From JASSUD01 sp031963415 (lineage in GTDB: Bacteria > Pseudomonadota > Gammaproteobacteria > Burkholderiales > Burkholderiaceae), in contig JASSUI010000001.1 in assembly GCA_031963415.1 (NCBI GenBank), positions 1,054,001 through 1,118,000 of the forward strand: a stretch of DNA of 64,000 nucleotides, given 5' to 3'. Positions within the stretch are counted from its first letter, which is position 1; every line of letters starts with the position of its first letter. The position numbers and the translations under genes were made by a program. The notes below the pieces were generated by a model. The model was given only the letters and a program-made list of their open reading frames with translations. It did no database searches and was not told the DNA's origin. Shown in pieces: positions 17,264 through 25,776 of the stretch.

Positions 17264-19717
17264 ATGACACAAGACCAAAGCTACGGTGCCGCCTCGATTC
17301 AAATCCTGGAAGGTTTAGAAGCGGTGCGCAAACGGCCTGGTATGTATATTGGCGATACCTCCGACGGTACCGGCTTGCATCATCTGGTGTTTGAAGTACT
17401 CGACAACTCGATTGACGAAGCGCTGGCAGGCCATTGCGACGACATTCAAGTGACGATTCACGCCGACAATTCGATCTCAATCGTTGATAACGGCCGCGGC
17501 ATCCCGACCGATGTTAAGTTTGACGATAAACACGAACCCAAGCGCAGTGCAGCTGAAATCGTGATGACCGAGCTACACGCTGGCGGCAAATTCGACCAAA
17601 ACAGCTACAAAGTGTCAGGCGGTCTACATGGCGTTGGTGTCTCGTGCGTGAATGCGTTATCCAAATGGTTACGCTTAACCATTCGACGCGGTGGCAAAAA
17701 ACACTTCATCGAATTTTCTCGCGGCATCACGCAAAATCGCTTAATTGAAACCGTTAATGGCGAACAAGTGTCGCCGCTGCCAGTGATCGGTGAGGCAGAA
17801 CACACGGGCACGGAAGTCCATTTTTTAGCTGACGAAGAAATCTTCGGCAAAGTTGAATTTCACTACGACATTCTCGCTAAACGCATACGTGAACTTTCCT
17901 TCCTTAACAATGGCGTGCGCATTCGTCTAATTGATCAACGTAGCGGCAAAGAAGACGATTTCGCATTTGTTGGCGGTGTGAAAGGATTTGTCGAATACAT
18001 CAATAAAAATAAACAAGTGCTGCACCCGAATATTTTTCACGCGCAAGGTGAAAAAGACGGCGTCAGTATCGACGTGGCAATGCAATGGAACGATAGTTAT
18101 AACGAGCATGTACTGTGCTTTACCAATAACATTCCACAACGCGATGGCGGCTCGCATTTAACCGGCTTACGCGCGGCGATGACGCGCGTCATCAATAAAT
18201 ATATTGAGAGCATGGAGCTTGCGAAAAAAGCCAAAGTAGAAACATCGGGCGACGATATGCGCGAAGGACTCACCTGCGTGCTGTCGGTGAAAGTGCCTGA
18301 ACCTAAATTCAGCTCGCAAACGAAAGACAAACTCGTTTCCTCTGAAGTGCGTGCACCTGTTGAAGATTTAGTATCAAAAGCACTCGAAGCGTTTTTGTTG
18401 GAAACGCCAAACGATGCAAAAATCATCTGCGGCAAAATCATCGAATCAGCCCGCGCACGCGAAGCCGCACGTAAAGCCCGCGAAATGACCCGTCGTAAAG
18501 GCGTACTCGATGGCATTGGCTTACCTGGCAAACTCGCTGATTGCCAAGAGCGGGACCCAACCAAATCAGAAATCTATATCGTTGAGGGTGACTCGGCAGG
18601 TGGCTCAGCCAAACAGGGTCGAGATCGAAAATTCCAAGCGATCTTGCCTTTGCGCGGTAAAGTTTTAAATGTCGAAAAAGCGCGTTACGACAAATTGCTA
18701 TCATCCGAGCAAATCGTCACGCTGATCACTGCACTTGGCTGTGGCATCGGCAAAGAGGAATATAACTTAGACAAACTGCGCTACCACCGCATCATCATCA
18801 TGACTGATGCGGACGTTGACGGCGCCCATATTCGCACGCTGCTGCTCACCTTCTTCTATCGGCAAATGCCCGAAATCATTGAGCGTGGCTATATCTACAT
18901 CGCTCAACCGCCGCTTTATAAAATTAAACAAGGTAAAGACGAGCGCTATCTCAAAGACGCGCATGAGTTAAATCAACACATGCTGCGTATCTCATTGCAA
19001 GGTGCTGAACTGATTACATCAGAAGGCGCGACGCCAATAACCGGCGATGCATTGGGCGAGCTCGCTCGTACCTATTTATTAGCGAAAGCCATCATCGAAC
19101 GTTTAGAACGACTCATCGACAGCGGTGCGTTAGAAGCCATTTTAGATGGTGTCGAAATCGACCTATCGTCAGCACAAACGAGCCAAACAAGCGCCAATGC
19201 GCTTGAAACCGTGCTACGTGCAGATCCGCTGCAACCCGATGTGAGCGTCGTTGCCGCTTACGATGAAGTGCGTGAATTACATTCACTACGCATCGAACGC
19301 CAACGCCATGGCAATTTCAAAATCAGCGTCATCGATACAGAGTTCCTCGCCACAGACGATTACCAACAGCTACACCAAGCTGCCCAAACCTTCAAAGGAC
19401 TAATCGGTAAAAACGCCGTCATCAAACGCGGCGAACGCAGTATGGCGATCACTGATTTCAAAGGCGCAATGCAATGGTTACTTACTGACGCTGAACGTAA
19501 CGTTAACAAACAGCGTTATAAAGGCTTGGGCGAAATGAACCCAGAGCAACTGTGGGAGACCACAATGGATCCCAATGTACGCCGCCTATTACGCGTCCAA
19601 ATCGAAGACGCGATTGCCGCGGATGGCATTTTCACGACGCTGATGGGTGATGAAGTTGAACCACGGCGCGCATTTATTGAAAGTAATGCGTTACGGGCTG
19701 GGAATATTGATGTTTAA
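17264..19717 (+). CDS. gyrB: DNA gyrase subunit B
   Basis: The ATPase subunit of gyrase, introducing negative supercoils with GyrA. The 817-residue protein has the GHKL ATPase fold (EVLDNSIDEA, DNGRGIPTDV, GGLHGVGVSCVNALS) and the transducer domain. The TOPRIM domain follows (YIVEGDSAGGSAKQGRDRKF, IIIMTDADVDGAHIRTLLL), with a betaproteobacterium-like insert (about 590-690) and the C-terminal KGLGEMNPEQLWETTMDP. Its stop overlaps the last codon of the convergent gene by 4 bases. Confidence 0.98.
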   Translation: MTQDQSYGAASIQILEGLEAVRKRPGMYIGDTSDGTGLHHLVFEVLDNSIDEALAGHCDDIQVTIHADNSISIVDNGRGIPTDVKFDDKHEPKRSAAEIVMTELHAGGKFDQNSYKVSGGLHGVGVSCVNALSKWLRLTIRRGGKKHFIEFSRGITQNRLIETVNGEQVSPLPVIGEAEHTGTEVHFLADEEIFGKVEFHYDILAKRIRELSFLNNGVRIRLIDQRSGKEDDFAFVGGVKGFVEYINKNKQVLHPNIFHAQGEKDGVSIDVAMQWNDSYNEHVLCFTNNIPQRDGGSHLTGLRAAMTRVINKYIESMELAKKAKVETSGDDMREGLTCVLSVKVPEPKFSSQTKDKLVSSEVRAPVEDLVSKALEAFLLETPNDAKIICGKIIESARAREAARKAREMTRRKGVLDGIGLPGKLADCQERDPTKSEIYIVEGDSAGGSAKQGRDRKFQAILPLRGKVLNVEKARYDKLLSSEQIVTLITALGCGIGKEEYNLDKLRYHRIIIMTDADVDGAHIRTLLLTFFYRQMPEIIERGYIYIAQPPLYKIKQGKDERYLKDAHELNQHMLRISLQGAELITSEGATPITGDALGELARTYLLAKAIIERLERLIDSGALEAILDGVEIDLSSAQTSQTSANALETVLRADPLQPDVSVVAAYDEVRELHSLRIERQRHGNFKISVIDTEFLATDDYQQLHQAAQTFKGLIGKNAVIKRGERSMAITDFKGAMQWLLTDAERNVNKQRYKGLGEMNPEQLWETTMDPNVRRLLRVQIEDAIAADGIFTTLMGDEVEPRRAFIESNALRAGNIDV

Positions 19718-20463
19718 ATCATTTTAATTGTCTGCCTGAGTACATTGCCTATTCGGCGAGGATGCGGAGGTCTCTTTGCTACCCTGCGTAAGGGGTCAAG
19801 CTGACTGCCAACAGATGGACGGGCATCTTGTGTCGATTGTTGTTTGGTCGAGCTTCGCTCATTAACTGTCTGGCTAGCGCTATTTCTGGGCTGGCCCGAC
19901 ACAGAATTTTTCTTGTCGTACTCTTTTACCCCTTCTAAAACCCTGCGCCCATACTCTGTCAAACCCTCGTGGTTTATATATCCATCTAGCTCTGGGTGAT
20001 TTTTTAACCAAGCGTCCACATAATCATCACGAACGTCATAATTTTGAATCCTCTTCAAAAAACCGACGTTAAATTCCTCAAGCTTACTGATGACCACCGT
20101 AAAGTCTTTAGCTTGTAAGGGTGGCTGTTGCTCAGTAACAATTTCCGGTGACGTATTAAAAAGACTCTTCTCTAGTTGTTGTGCCTCTTTATCTACGTTC
20201 TTAACAGTCTTTTCATTAACTTCGCTTCCCAGTCTCTTTGAAAGACTTAAAAATAAGTTGCTCGAGACAAATTTTTTATTTTCACTTGTTCCAGAAGACG
20301 AATTATTCATCGCTAGCGCGATTAAAATGGCCGCCGCTGAAATTTCAGATTCTGACGCGACAGGAACCGAAACTTTGCTGCCACCTCTGTGCAAATAGGT
20401 GTCCAGTTTTTTACTTGATGGACCTGAGAAGCTTGCGGTCGAATTCTCTAGCTCAGGATGCAT
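19714..20463 (-). CDS. uncharacterised Ser/Gln-rich protein, possible effector
   Basis: A 249-residue hydrophilic protein without signal peptide or membrane segment. The N-terminal 90 residues are Ser-rich with a short hydrophobic stretch (SEISAAAILIALAMN). The middle (about 115-180) is helical with FNVGFLKRIQNYDVRDDYVD and LKNHPELDGYINHEGLTEYG. The C-terminal part is polar and basic, ending HPRRIGNVLRQTIKMI. GGGGGAGAG lies 6 bases before the ATG at 20463. It overlaps gyrB by 4 bases tail to tail. I recognise no family; polar termini like these occur in the other putative effectors of the window. Confidence 0.6.
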   Translation of the reverse strand: MHPELENSTASFSGPSSKKLDTYLHRGGSKVSVPVASESEISAAAILIALAMNNSSSGTSENKKFVSSNLFLSLSKRLGSEVNEKTVKNVDKEAQQLEKSLFNTSPEIVTEQQPPLQAKDFTVVISKLEEFNVGFLKRIQNYDVRDDYVDAWLKNHPELDGYINHEGLTEYGRRVLEGVKEYDKKNSVSGQPRNSASQTVNERSSTKQQSTQDARPSVGSQLDPLRRVAKRPPHPRRIGNVLRQTIKMI

Positions 20464-20638
20464 GCTACTCTCCCCCTATGTTCCCACTTGAAACAAATAT
20501 ATGCGCTGTCATAACAAAACAGCGAACAACAACGAAAATCCACGCAAACTAACGAACTTCAGCTATAGCTAATAAATGCTTTGCGGCGCCTATTGAGCAG
20601 CATGCTGTTTAGAATGAAATCCACAGCACTTTAATGAA

Positions 20639-21319
20639 ATGACATTGAGCAAAAAATTGATGAAAAGCGTATTGATGGAAGGTTTTGATAAACCTATACC
20701 TGTTGGCAATATTTTCTGTATTGGCCGTAACTATGCGGCACATGCTGCCGAGCTTGGCAATGCTGTAGAAGAAACACCTCTGGTTTTTTTAAAACCAACT
20801 TCGGCTCTGAGTTTGGAAGATACGCCGATCTTACTGCCGTCATTTTCTAATGAAGTGCATTATGAAACCGAGCTGGTCGTTCTGATCGGAAAAGACGGGA
20901 AAAATATTTGCAGAGAAAATGCGCTTGACTATGTTTTAGGCTATGGCATCGGACTTGATTTAACCGCTCGCGACATTCAAACCCAAGCAAAGTCCAAAGG
21001 GCATCCGTGGACGCTGGCTAAAGGCTTTGATCAGGCTGCCTGCGTATCCCGTTTCATTGATGCCAAAGCATTACCGAATCCCAATCAATGCCGTTTTACG
21101 ATGAAGCAAAATAATCAGATCAAACAGGAAGGTAATACCGCTTTAATGTTGTTTGACATCCCGCATCTTATTGCGTACCTCAGCAAAATGTTTACGCTTA
21201 GCGCAGGAGACTTAATTTTTACCGGCACACCTGAAGGTGTTGAGAGAGTCAATCCAGGTGATATCCTCAATCTCAAATTGGCAGATCAAATTTCGGCGAG
21301 ATTTGTTGTACAAGCGTAA
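20639..21319 (+). CDS. fumarylacetoacetate hydrolase (FAH)-family protein
   Basis: A 226-residue, single-domain FAH-fold enzyme of the type acting as acylpyruvase or oxaloacetate decarboxylase/tautomerase. Family motifs are IFCIGRNYAAHAAEL, PLVFLKPTSAL, the metal-binding Glu pair in HYETELVVLIG, the Asp in GIGLDLTARDIQ, KGFDQAACVS, and the C-terminal GDLIFTGTPEGVERVNPGD. It probably cleaves or decarboxylates a beta-keto acid using Mg2+ or Mn2+. It stands alone between two oppositely transcribed blocks. The exact substrate cannot be told from sequence. Confidence 0.9.
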   Translation: MTLSKKLMKSVLMEGFDKPIPVGNIFCIGRNYAAHAAELGNAVEETPLVFLKPTSALSLEDTPILLPSFSNEVHYETELVVLIGKDGKNICRENALDYVLGYGIGLDLTARDIQTQAKSKGHPWTLAKGFDQAACVSRFIDAKALPNPNQCRFTMKQNNQIKQEGNTALMLFDIPHLIAYLSKMFTLSAGDLIFTGTPEGVERVNPGDILNLKLADQISARFVVQA

Positions 21320-21360
21320 CTTTTTAGAACCTATCCATAGTCTTTAAAAATCTAGCGCTA

Positions 21361-21861
21361 TCAATTTCTTCGTTTGCTCAACAACATCAGCACCCCTTTC
21401 AGCGCATGCTCAACTGCTTGCAAGCGTACCTGCTGACGCTCTCCATTGAATTGCACTGTTTCGCAGTGTGTCTGATTATCTAAACTCCAAGCAAAGCAGA
21501 CAGTGCCTACCGGTTTGCCTTCGCCGCTATCGCTTGGGCCGGCGAGGCCGGTTATGGCAAGTGCTAGATGTGCGTTGCTATGACGTAACGCACCTTCAGC
21601 CATCGCTTGCGCAACAGGTTCACTCACAGCGCCATGCTGCTCAATGAGTGCAGCAGGTACCCCAAGCATTTCAATTTTTGAAGGGACCGAGTAAGTGACA
21701 AAACCGCGTTCAAACCAGTCACTGCTACCCGCAATCGCGGTGATAACGGCAGCGGCTAAACCGCCTGTGCATGATTCCGCAGTGGTTAATAGAAATTGTG
21801 CCGCCTGCAGTTGTTTGCCCACTTGCTGTGCTAGCTGATAAGCCGAGTTATTGAGATCCAT
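21361..21861 (-). CDS. pncC: PncC/CinA-family nicotinamide-nucleotide amidohydrolase
   Basis: Hydrolyses nicotinamide mononucleotide to nicotinate mononucleotide and ammonia, recycling pyridine nucleotides. The 166-residue protein has the CinA C-terminal domain hallmarks TAESCTGGLAAAVIT, GSSDWFERGFVTYS and LAITGLAGPSDSGEGKPVG. ATG at 21861 is chosen; an upstream TTG at 21882 would run up to the last base before the pgpA stop codon. The last gene of a thiL-pgpA-pncC run on the minus strand, as in Burkholderia, where pgpA ends 21 bases before this start. Confidence 0.93.
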   Translation of the reverse strand: MDLNNSAYQLAQQVGKQLQAAQFLLTTAESCTGGLAAAVITAIAGSSDWFERGFVTYSVPSKIEMLGVPAALIEQHGAVSEPVAQAMAEGALRHSNAHLALAITGLAGPSDSGEGKPVGTVCFAWSLDNQTHCETVQFNGERQQVRLQAVEHALKGVLMLLSKRRN

Positions 21862-21882
21862 GTTTAAGCACAATCCTGTCAA

Positions 21883-22407
21883 CTACGCGAGGCGTATCGA
21901 TTGCCATATTGCCATAACAAGTAGCGTGAAAAACGCGGCAGCTACGTCATCAAACATAATCCCGAAACCGCCTGAGAAGCGTTGTTCTATATAACGAATC
22001 GGCTGCGGCTTAACGATATCGAAAAATCTAAACAACAAAAACGCCATCAATTGCGTCATGAATGATGCAGGCATGATAAACAGCAGCACTAACCAGAAAG
22101 CGACAATCTCATCCAAATTGGCACCGCCTGGGTCTTCTACACCCAATTTTCTCGCAGTGTAGCCTACTGCTGCTGCACCTAATACAAAGCTTGTGAGGAT
22201 CAGCAGCGCCCAGCCCCCTTGAGTTAAATAGCGATCTAATAGGCCAAATGAGAACCACGCAAATAACGTCCCCATCGTCCCCGGCGCAATGGCCGACAAA
22301 CCCGTACCAAACCCAAGTGATACAAGGTGTACGGGATGTGAAAGCATAAAACGCCAGGATGGTTTAATAGCGTTAGTTTGGTTGGGTTGGTGAGATTTTT
22401 TACTCAT
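21883..22407 (-). CDS. pgpA: phosphatidylglycerophosphatase A
   Basis: An inner-membrane enzyme that dephosphorylates phosphatidylglycerophosphate to phosphatidylglycerol. The 174 residues contain GLSAIAPGTMGTLFAWF, the metal-binding segment DPGGANLDEIVAFWLVL, and RFFDIVKPQPI plus GGFGIMFDDVAAA. Hydrophobic helices alternate with these motifs. It lies between thiL and pncC with short gaps. Confidence 0.95.
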   Translation of the reverse strand: MSKKSHQPNQTNAIKPSWRFMLSHPVHLVSLGFGTGLSAIAPGTMGTLFAWFSFGLLDRYLTQGGWALLILTSFVLGAAAVGYTARKLGVEDPGGANLDEIVAFWLVLLFIMPASFMTQLMAFLLFRFFDIVKPQPIRYIEQRFSGGFGIMFDDVAAAFFTLLVMAIWQSIRLA

Positions 22408-22440
22408 GGTAGGTAGAGAGGTGATAGCACAGAAAATCTG

Positions 22441-23415
22441 TTAGAAATGTTCAAATCCGCGCCAAGTTTCAGCAAGCGATATACCACTCGCATCGAGCCA
22501 TTGAATGCGCTCTGCCTCTAGCTGGTCGGCGGCAGAAAAAGCGTTTATTTTACCGACACGGGTTAAAGGTATTGATAATTTCTTGCTCAATGCAGTTAGT
22601 GTGTCACGCTGATTTTCAGCGGCTGTGAAGCACAGCTCATAATCATCGCCACCAGCGATAACACAATGGCGCTGCACAGGAAGCGGCACACGTGCCAGCG
22701 CTACGGAACGCGGTAGCAGATCAACCATAACCGTGGCACTGACATTTGAACGTTTTACTATATGGGCTAGATCACCGGCTAAACCATCCGATATATCGAT
22801 TGCCGCGTGCGCAATACCTTGCAGTGCTTGACCTAGCAAGATGCGAGGCTGCGGCCATTCAAGTGCACGCCGTAACGTGAGCAAGTCCTCGGGAATAACT
22901 GTCCATTCATTGCGTAATGCTCCAAGCGCTAAACGCGCATCGCCTAGCGTGCCGGAAATCCAAATATCATCCCCAACACGCGCCGCATCTCGCCTTAGCG
23001 CACGATCAGCTTCAATATAGCCAAATACAGTTAGACAAATGTTCAATGGGCCAGCTGTCGTGTCACCACCAATTAATGCGCAGTCATGATTATCGGCTAG
23101 CGCGAATAGCCCTTCACTAAATGATGCTAGCCACTCTGCACAAACCTCCGGTAATGCTAACGCTAACGTAAAAGCCGCAGGCTTCGCCCCCATCGCAGCA
23201 AGATCAGATAAATTCACCGCCAACGCTTTATGCCCCAACGCTCGTGGATCTGCACCCACAAAAAAATGACGCCCCTCGACCAACATATCAGTTGATACCG
23301 CAAGCTGATAACCCGCTGGGGGCGCAAGCAAAGCACAATCATCACCGATCCCTAACACTGCATCAGAAGCGCGCTGTCTGGCAAAGAAGCGTTCGATAAG
23401 CTCAAACTCCTTCAA
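22441..23415 (-). CDS. thiL: thiamine-monophosphate kinase
   Basis: Phosphorylates thiamine monophosphate to the cofactor thiamine diphosphate, needed by transketolase, which is encoded in this window. The 324-residue ThiL has FELIERFFARQRASDAVLGI, IGDDCALL, VSTDMLVEGRHFF, LAVNLSDLAAMGAKP, LIGGDTTAGP and IDISDGLAGDL, all in normal order. It is the first gene of the thiL-pgpA-pncC run. Confidence 0.96.
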   Translation of the reverse strand: MKEFELIERFFARQRASDAVLGIGDDCALLAPPAGYQLAVSTDMLVEGRHFFVGADPRALGHKALAVNLSDLAAMGAKPAAFTLALALPEVCAEWLASFSEGLFALADNHDCALIGGDTTAGPLNICLTVFGYIEADRALRRDAARVGDDIWISGTLGDARLALGALRNEWTVIPEDLLTLRRALEWPQPRILLGQALQGIAHAAIDISDGLAGDLAHIVKRSNVSATVMVDLLPRSVALARVPLPVQRHCVIAGGDDYELCFTAAENQRDTLTALSKKLSIPLTRVGKINAFSAADQLEAERIQWLDASGISLAETWRGFEHF

Positions 23416-23685
23416 TCTATTTTCTCCGGTTAAAGGAATGGCGTTATCGTACGCGACAATTTATTTAAGCTGTTGCTCGCTTTTAGATTTACCACGCAGA
23501 GCGTGGTAAATCTAAAAATTAATCCGAATAGATTAAATAGAAATTAAATTATGGTTATGACACAAAATTAAAGACAAATTCAAAAACAAACTTTTCGCCA
23601 TTGACTAATACCTTATCTTTATGCGGCTATGCATAATTGGGCCGTTTTATTTTTCAATTTGCTTTACTGTTAGCTTACGAGCCAT
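23416..23685. other. spacer between thiL and the phosphatase-like gene
   Basis: It contains an 18-base inverted pair around 23489-23518 (TTTAGATTTACCACGC then AGAGCGTGGTAAATCTAAA), a long stem without a T run that could act as a bidirectional terminator or transcript barrier. Confidence 0.5.
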
Positions 23686-25500
23686 TTAGACGTTCCAACC
23701 AACAGAAGGAGGGGCAGGAGGAGTCATAGGATCATGATTGTACCGTTCTCTCAAATTCGCAACATTGCCTGCTCTCAAAGGAATTGATGGTTGACTTTCT
23801 TGTGATTCCCTAGCGTTCAATGAGTGGGGCTCTGTTGGTACAGTGGGAAAAGTTTTATTCTTATGAGAACGAAGCCGTTTGGCGAGCTTCGCCAAACGAT
23901 TCTTAGATTCGCTCGAAGTAGTATGCCCTGCATCTGAAGGCTCTACTTTTTGTTCTTCTGGCCCTCTTAAGATGGACTGAGATTTTGTACGCTCGTCTTT
24001 TTCTACTTCGATAGACATTGCGTCTTCATCTCCCTCTTGTGGATTAAATAAATCTTCTAAATAATCTCCAAAAGTTTCTGCGAACGCACTAAGTCTTATT
24101 TCATTCAGATTTTTTTTCGAATCGGTCTTTTCTTGACGACCTCGTTGTTGTTCCGTTGTTAAGACAACATTATGCCTAGATGAGGTGGATGCACTGGAAA
24201 GTTTCAATAATGTGTGCGGCTTGGCCCTTATCTCTTCCATCAATCTTTGCCGTATAAAGCAATATGCAAGAAAAAATCCAGGTTCATTAACTGCACCGGG
24301 TCGCCTTGCCCCGTAGATTTCTTTAACTAATTCCCCTAACAGCGCCAGCGCAGCTTCTTTTACATCAATCTCACCCGACTTTATTCGAAGAGCTATTTCT
24401 CTCAGGCGAGGCATTGCCATTAGACCAAGAAGGATTTGGCTGGTTCTACCACATCCGCCATGGCAATGTATCCAAATAGTTTTTTCCTCTGCACCACTAT
24501 TTTTATTTTCTAGCGCAAGCTTTATCAGGAAATCAATAAAATTTTCAAACCTTTGATATTCCATAGCTTGGTGATCTTTAAACTCAGATGAGACGGCGGT
24601 GATATACTGCTTGGAAACTTTGGACTTTTGCTTATTTATTATTTCCATTCCACAGTAAGTAGTTTTCGAATCTAGATCTGTTTTAACCTCCGTCAAGCGG
24701 CGCAAAGAATGCGGTATCGAGGGATCTGCCTCTAGATCAAAGTCTGTATCAGGCTCTAAATCAATATCGTTTGAGCCAAAGCAATTTAAAGAGGTTTTTT
24801 TATAAGTGCCAAATACTACGGTATCGTCAAGAGAGCCGTCGTTTAAGGGCATGTATAACGAGCCTTCTTTTTTTTCTGTAAGGTTCACTATAATTAATTG
24901 CCTTTCCTTCTCTCCCTCTTCTATCCACGCCTTAGCAAAAGCCGTAGCCTGTAGCGGTTTTGTGTGATCTACCATCGCACTAGCAACCAATTTTATGTTT
25001 ACCCCTTCTGGATGATCAATATTAGCAATGTGGTTTGCGTCTAAAGTTTCCCCATCTTTAAGCGTAATTATTGTGCTTGGATTAATTAGTCGACCTATCG
25101 GCTTTATTCTATGGTCTGGTGTGACCGCCTTACAGTCTGGAGGCTTGACGTCTTCGTTTGTCGATTTAAAGGACTGACGTAGCTCTCTGAATTCTTTCTC
25201 GCTAATTACAACTTCGTTCTCTCTTGGCGTATACCCCTCTCTCGCAACCATAATCCCCGCGCTTTTTAATTTTCTTTTTAACTGGCTATCGGTTACTAGC
25301 TCTCTACTTATTTTTTGCCATTTAAAAATAGCGTAGCTCGCCTGGGTATTTAAACGTTTTTTAAAGCTCGGCCTAAGTTTTTCCACATTGCGATTAGAAG
25401 AATTTGACCCTCTTCCGTTTTGCTCAGTTTGCTTATTTTCGAAATCTGATGCGGGAACTGAACTAACCCAAGGAAATGGAAAGCAACAAAAAGGAGGCAT
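23686..25500 (-). CDS. protein tyrosine phosphatase-like protein, putative effector
   Basis: A 604-residue protein whose middle carries a tyrosine phosphatase signature. IHCHGGCGRTSQ (C-x5-R; Cys about 346, Arg about 352) is preceded by a WPD-like FKDH (Asp about 309). It is followed by ARRPGAVNEPGFFLAYCFIR, which matches the IR..R...V..P.Q..F.Y region of PTP domains. The N terminus is short and hydrophobic (PPFCCFPFPWVSSVPAS) and then polar. The C-terminal third is polar and charged with low complexity. AGGAAAGAAT precedes the ATG. PTP-type effectors dephosphorylate host proteins in several pathogens; host targeting here is inferred. It is inserted between thiL and maeB, neighbours in Burkholderia. 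Confidence 0.75.
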   Translation of the reverse strand: MPPFCCFPFPWVSSVPASDFENKQTEQNGRGSNSSNRNVEKLRPSFKKRLNTQASYAIFKWQKISRELVTDSQLKRKLKSAGIMVAREGYTPRENEVVISEKEFRELRQSFKSTNEDVKPPDCKAVTPDHRIKPIGRLINPSTIITLKDGETLDANHIANIDHPEGVNIKLVASAMVDHTKPLQATAFAKAWIEEGEKERQLIIVNLTEKKEGSLYMPLNDGSLDDTVVFGTYKKTSLNCFGSNDIDLEPDTDFDLEADPSIPHSLRRLTEVKTDLDSKTTYCGMEIINKQKSKVSKQYITAVSSEFKDHQAMEYQRFENFIDFLIKLALENKNSGAEEKTIWIHCHGGCGRTSQILLGLMAMPRLREIALRIKSGEIDVKEAALALLGELVKEIYGARRPGAVNEPGFFLAYCFIRQRLMEEIRAKPHTLLKLSSASTSSRHNVVLTTEQQRGRQEKTDSKKNLNEIRLSAFAETFGDYLEDLFNPQEGDEDAMSIEVEKDERTKSQSILRGPEEQKVEPSDAGHTTSSESKNRLAKLAKRLRSHKNKTFPTVPTEPHSLNARESQESQPSIPLRAGNVANLRERYNHDPMTPPAPPSVGWNV

Positions 25501-25776
25501 ATTCTTTCCTCATCAGTGGTAGTCAAATATCTCCACCTTAGAACAAAAAGAAAACAAGCTCTTAATAACCGCGAAACGGCGTCAGGTAAAACGAAAATTT
25601 ATCTGCAATTTGACTCAGATTTTTCTCTACCTCTCAAAGCTCAGGTTTTGTATCAGGTTTAGCGTTACAATCAGTTCATCAAAAATTTTGCAGTGAGTGA
25701 TGCTTGAGCATAATTTTCAATGTTGCTCTTTATTAAGTGCTTTGCTCACGCTTCATCGTTCTCACCATCATCCCTT

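Noticed and set aside
25720..25776. Upstream extension of maeB
   Set aside because: The TTG-started hydrophobic 19 residues are not part of the family, and the ATG at 25777 gives the conserved start.
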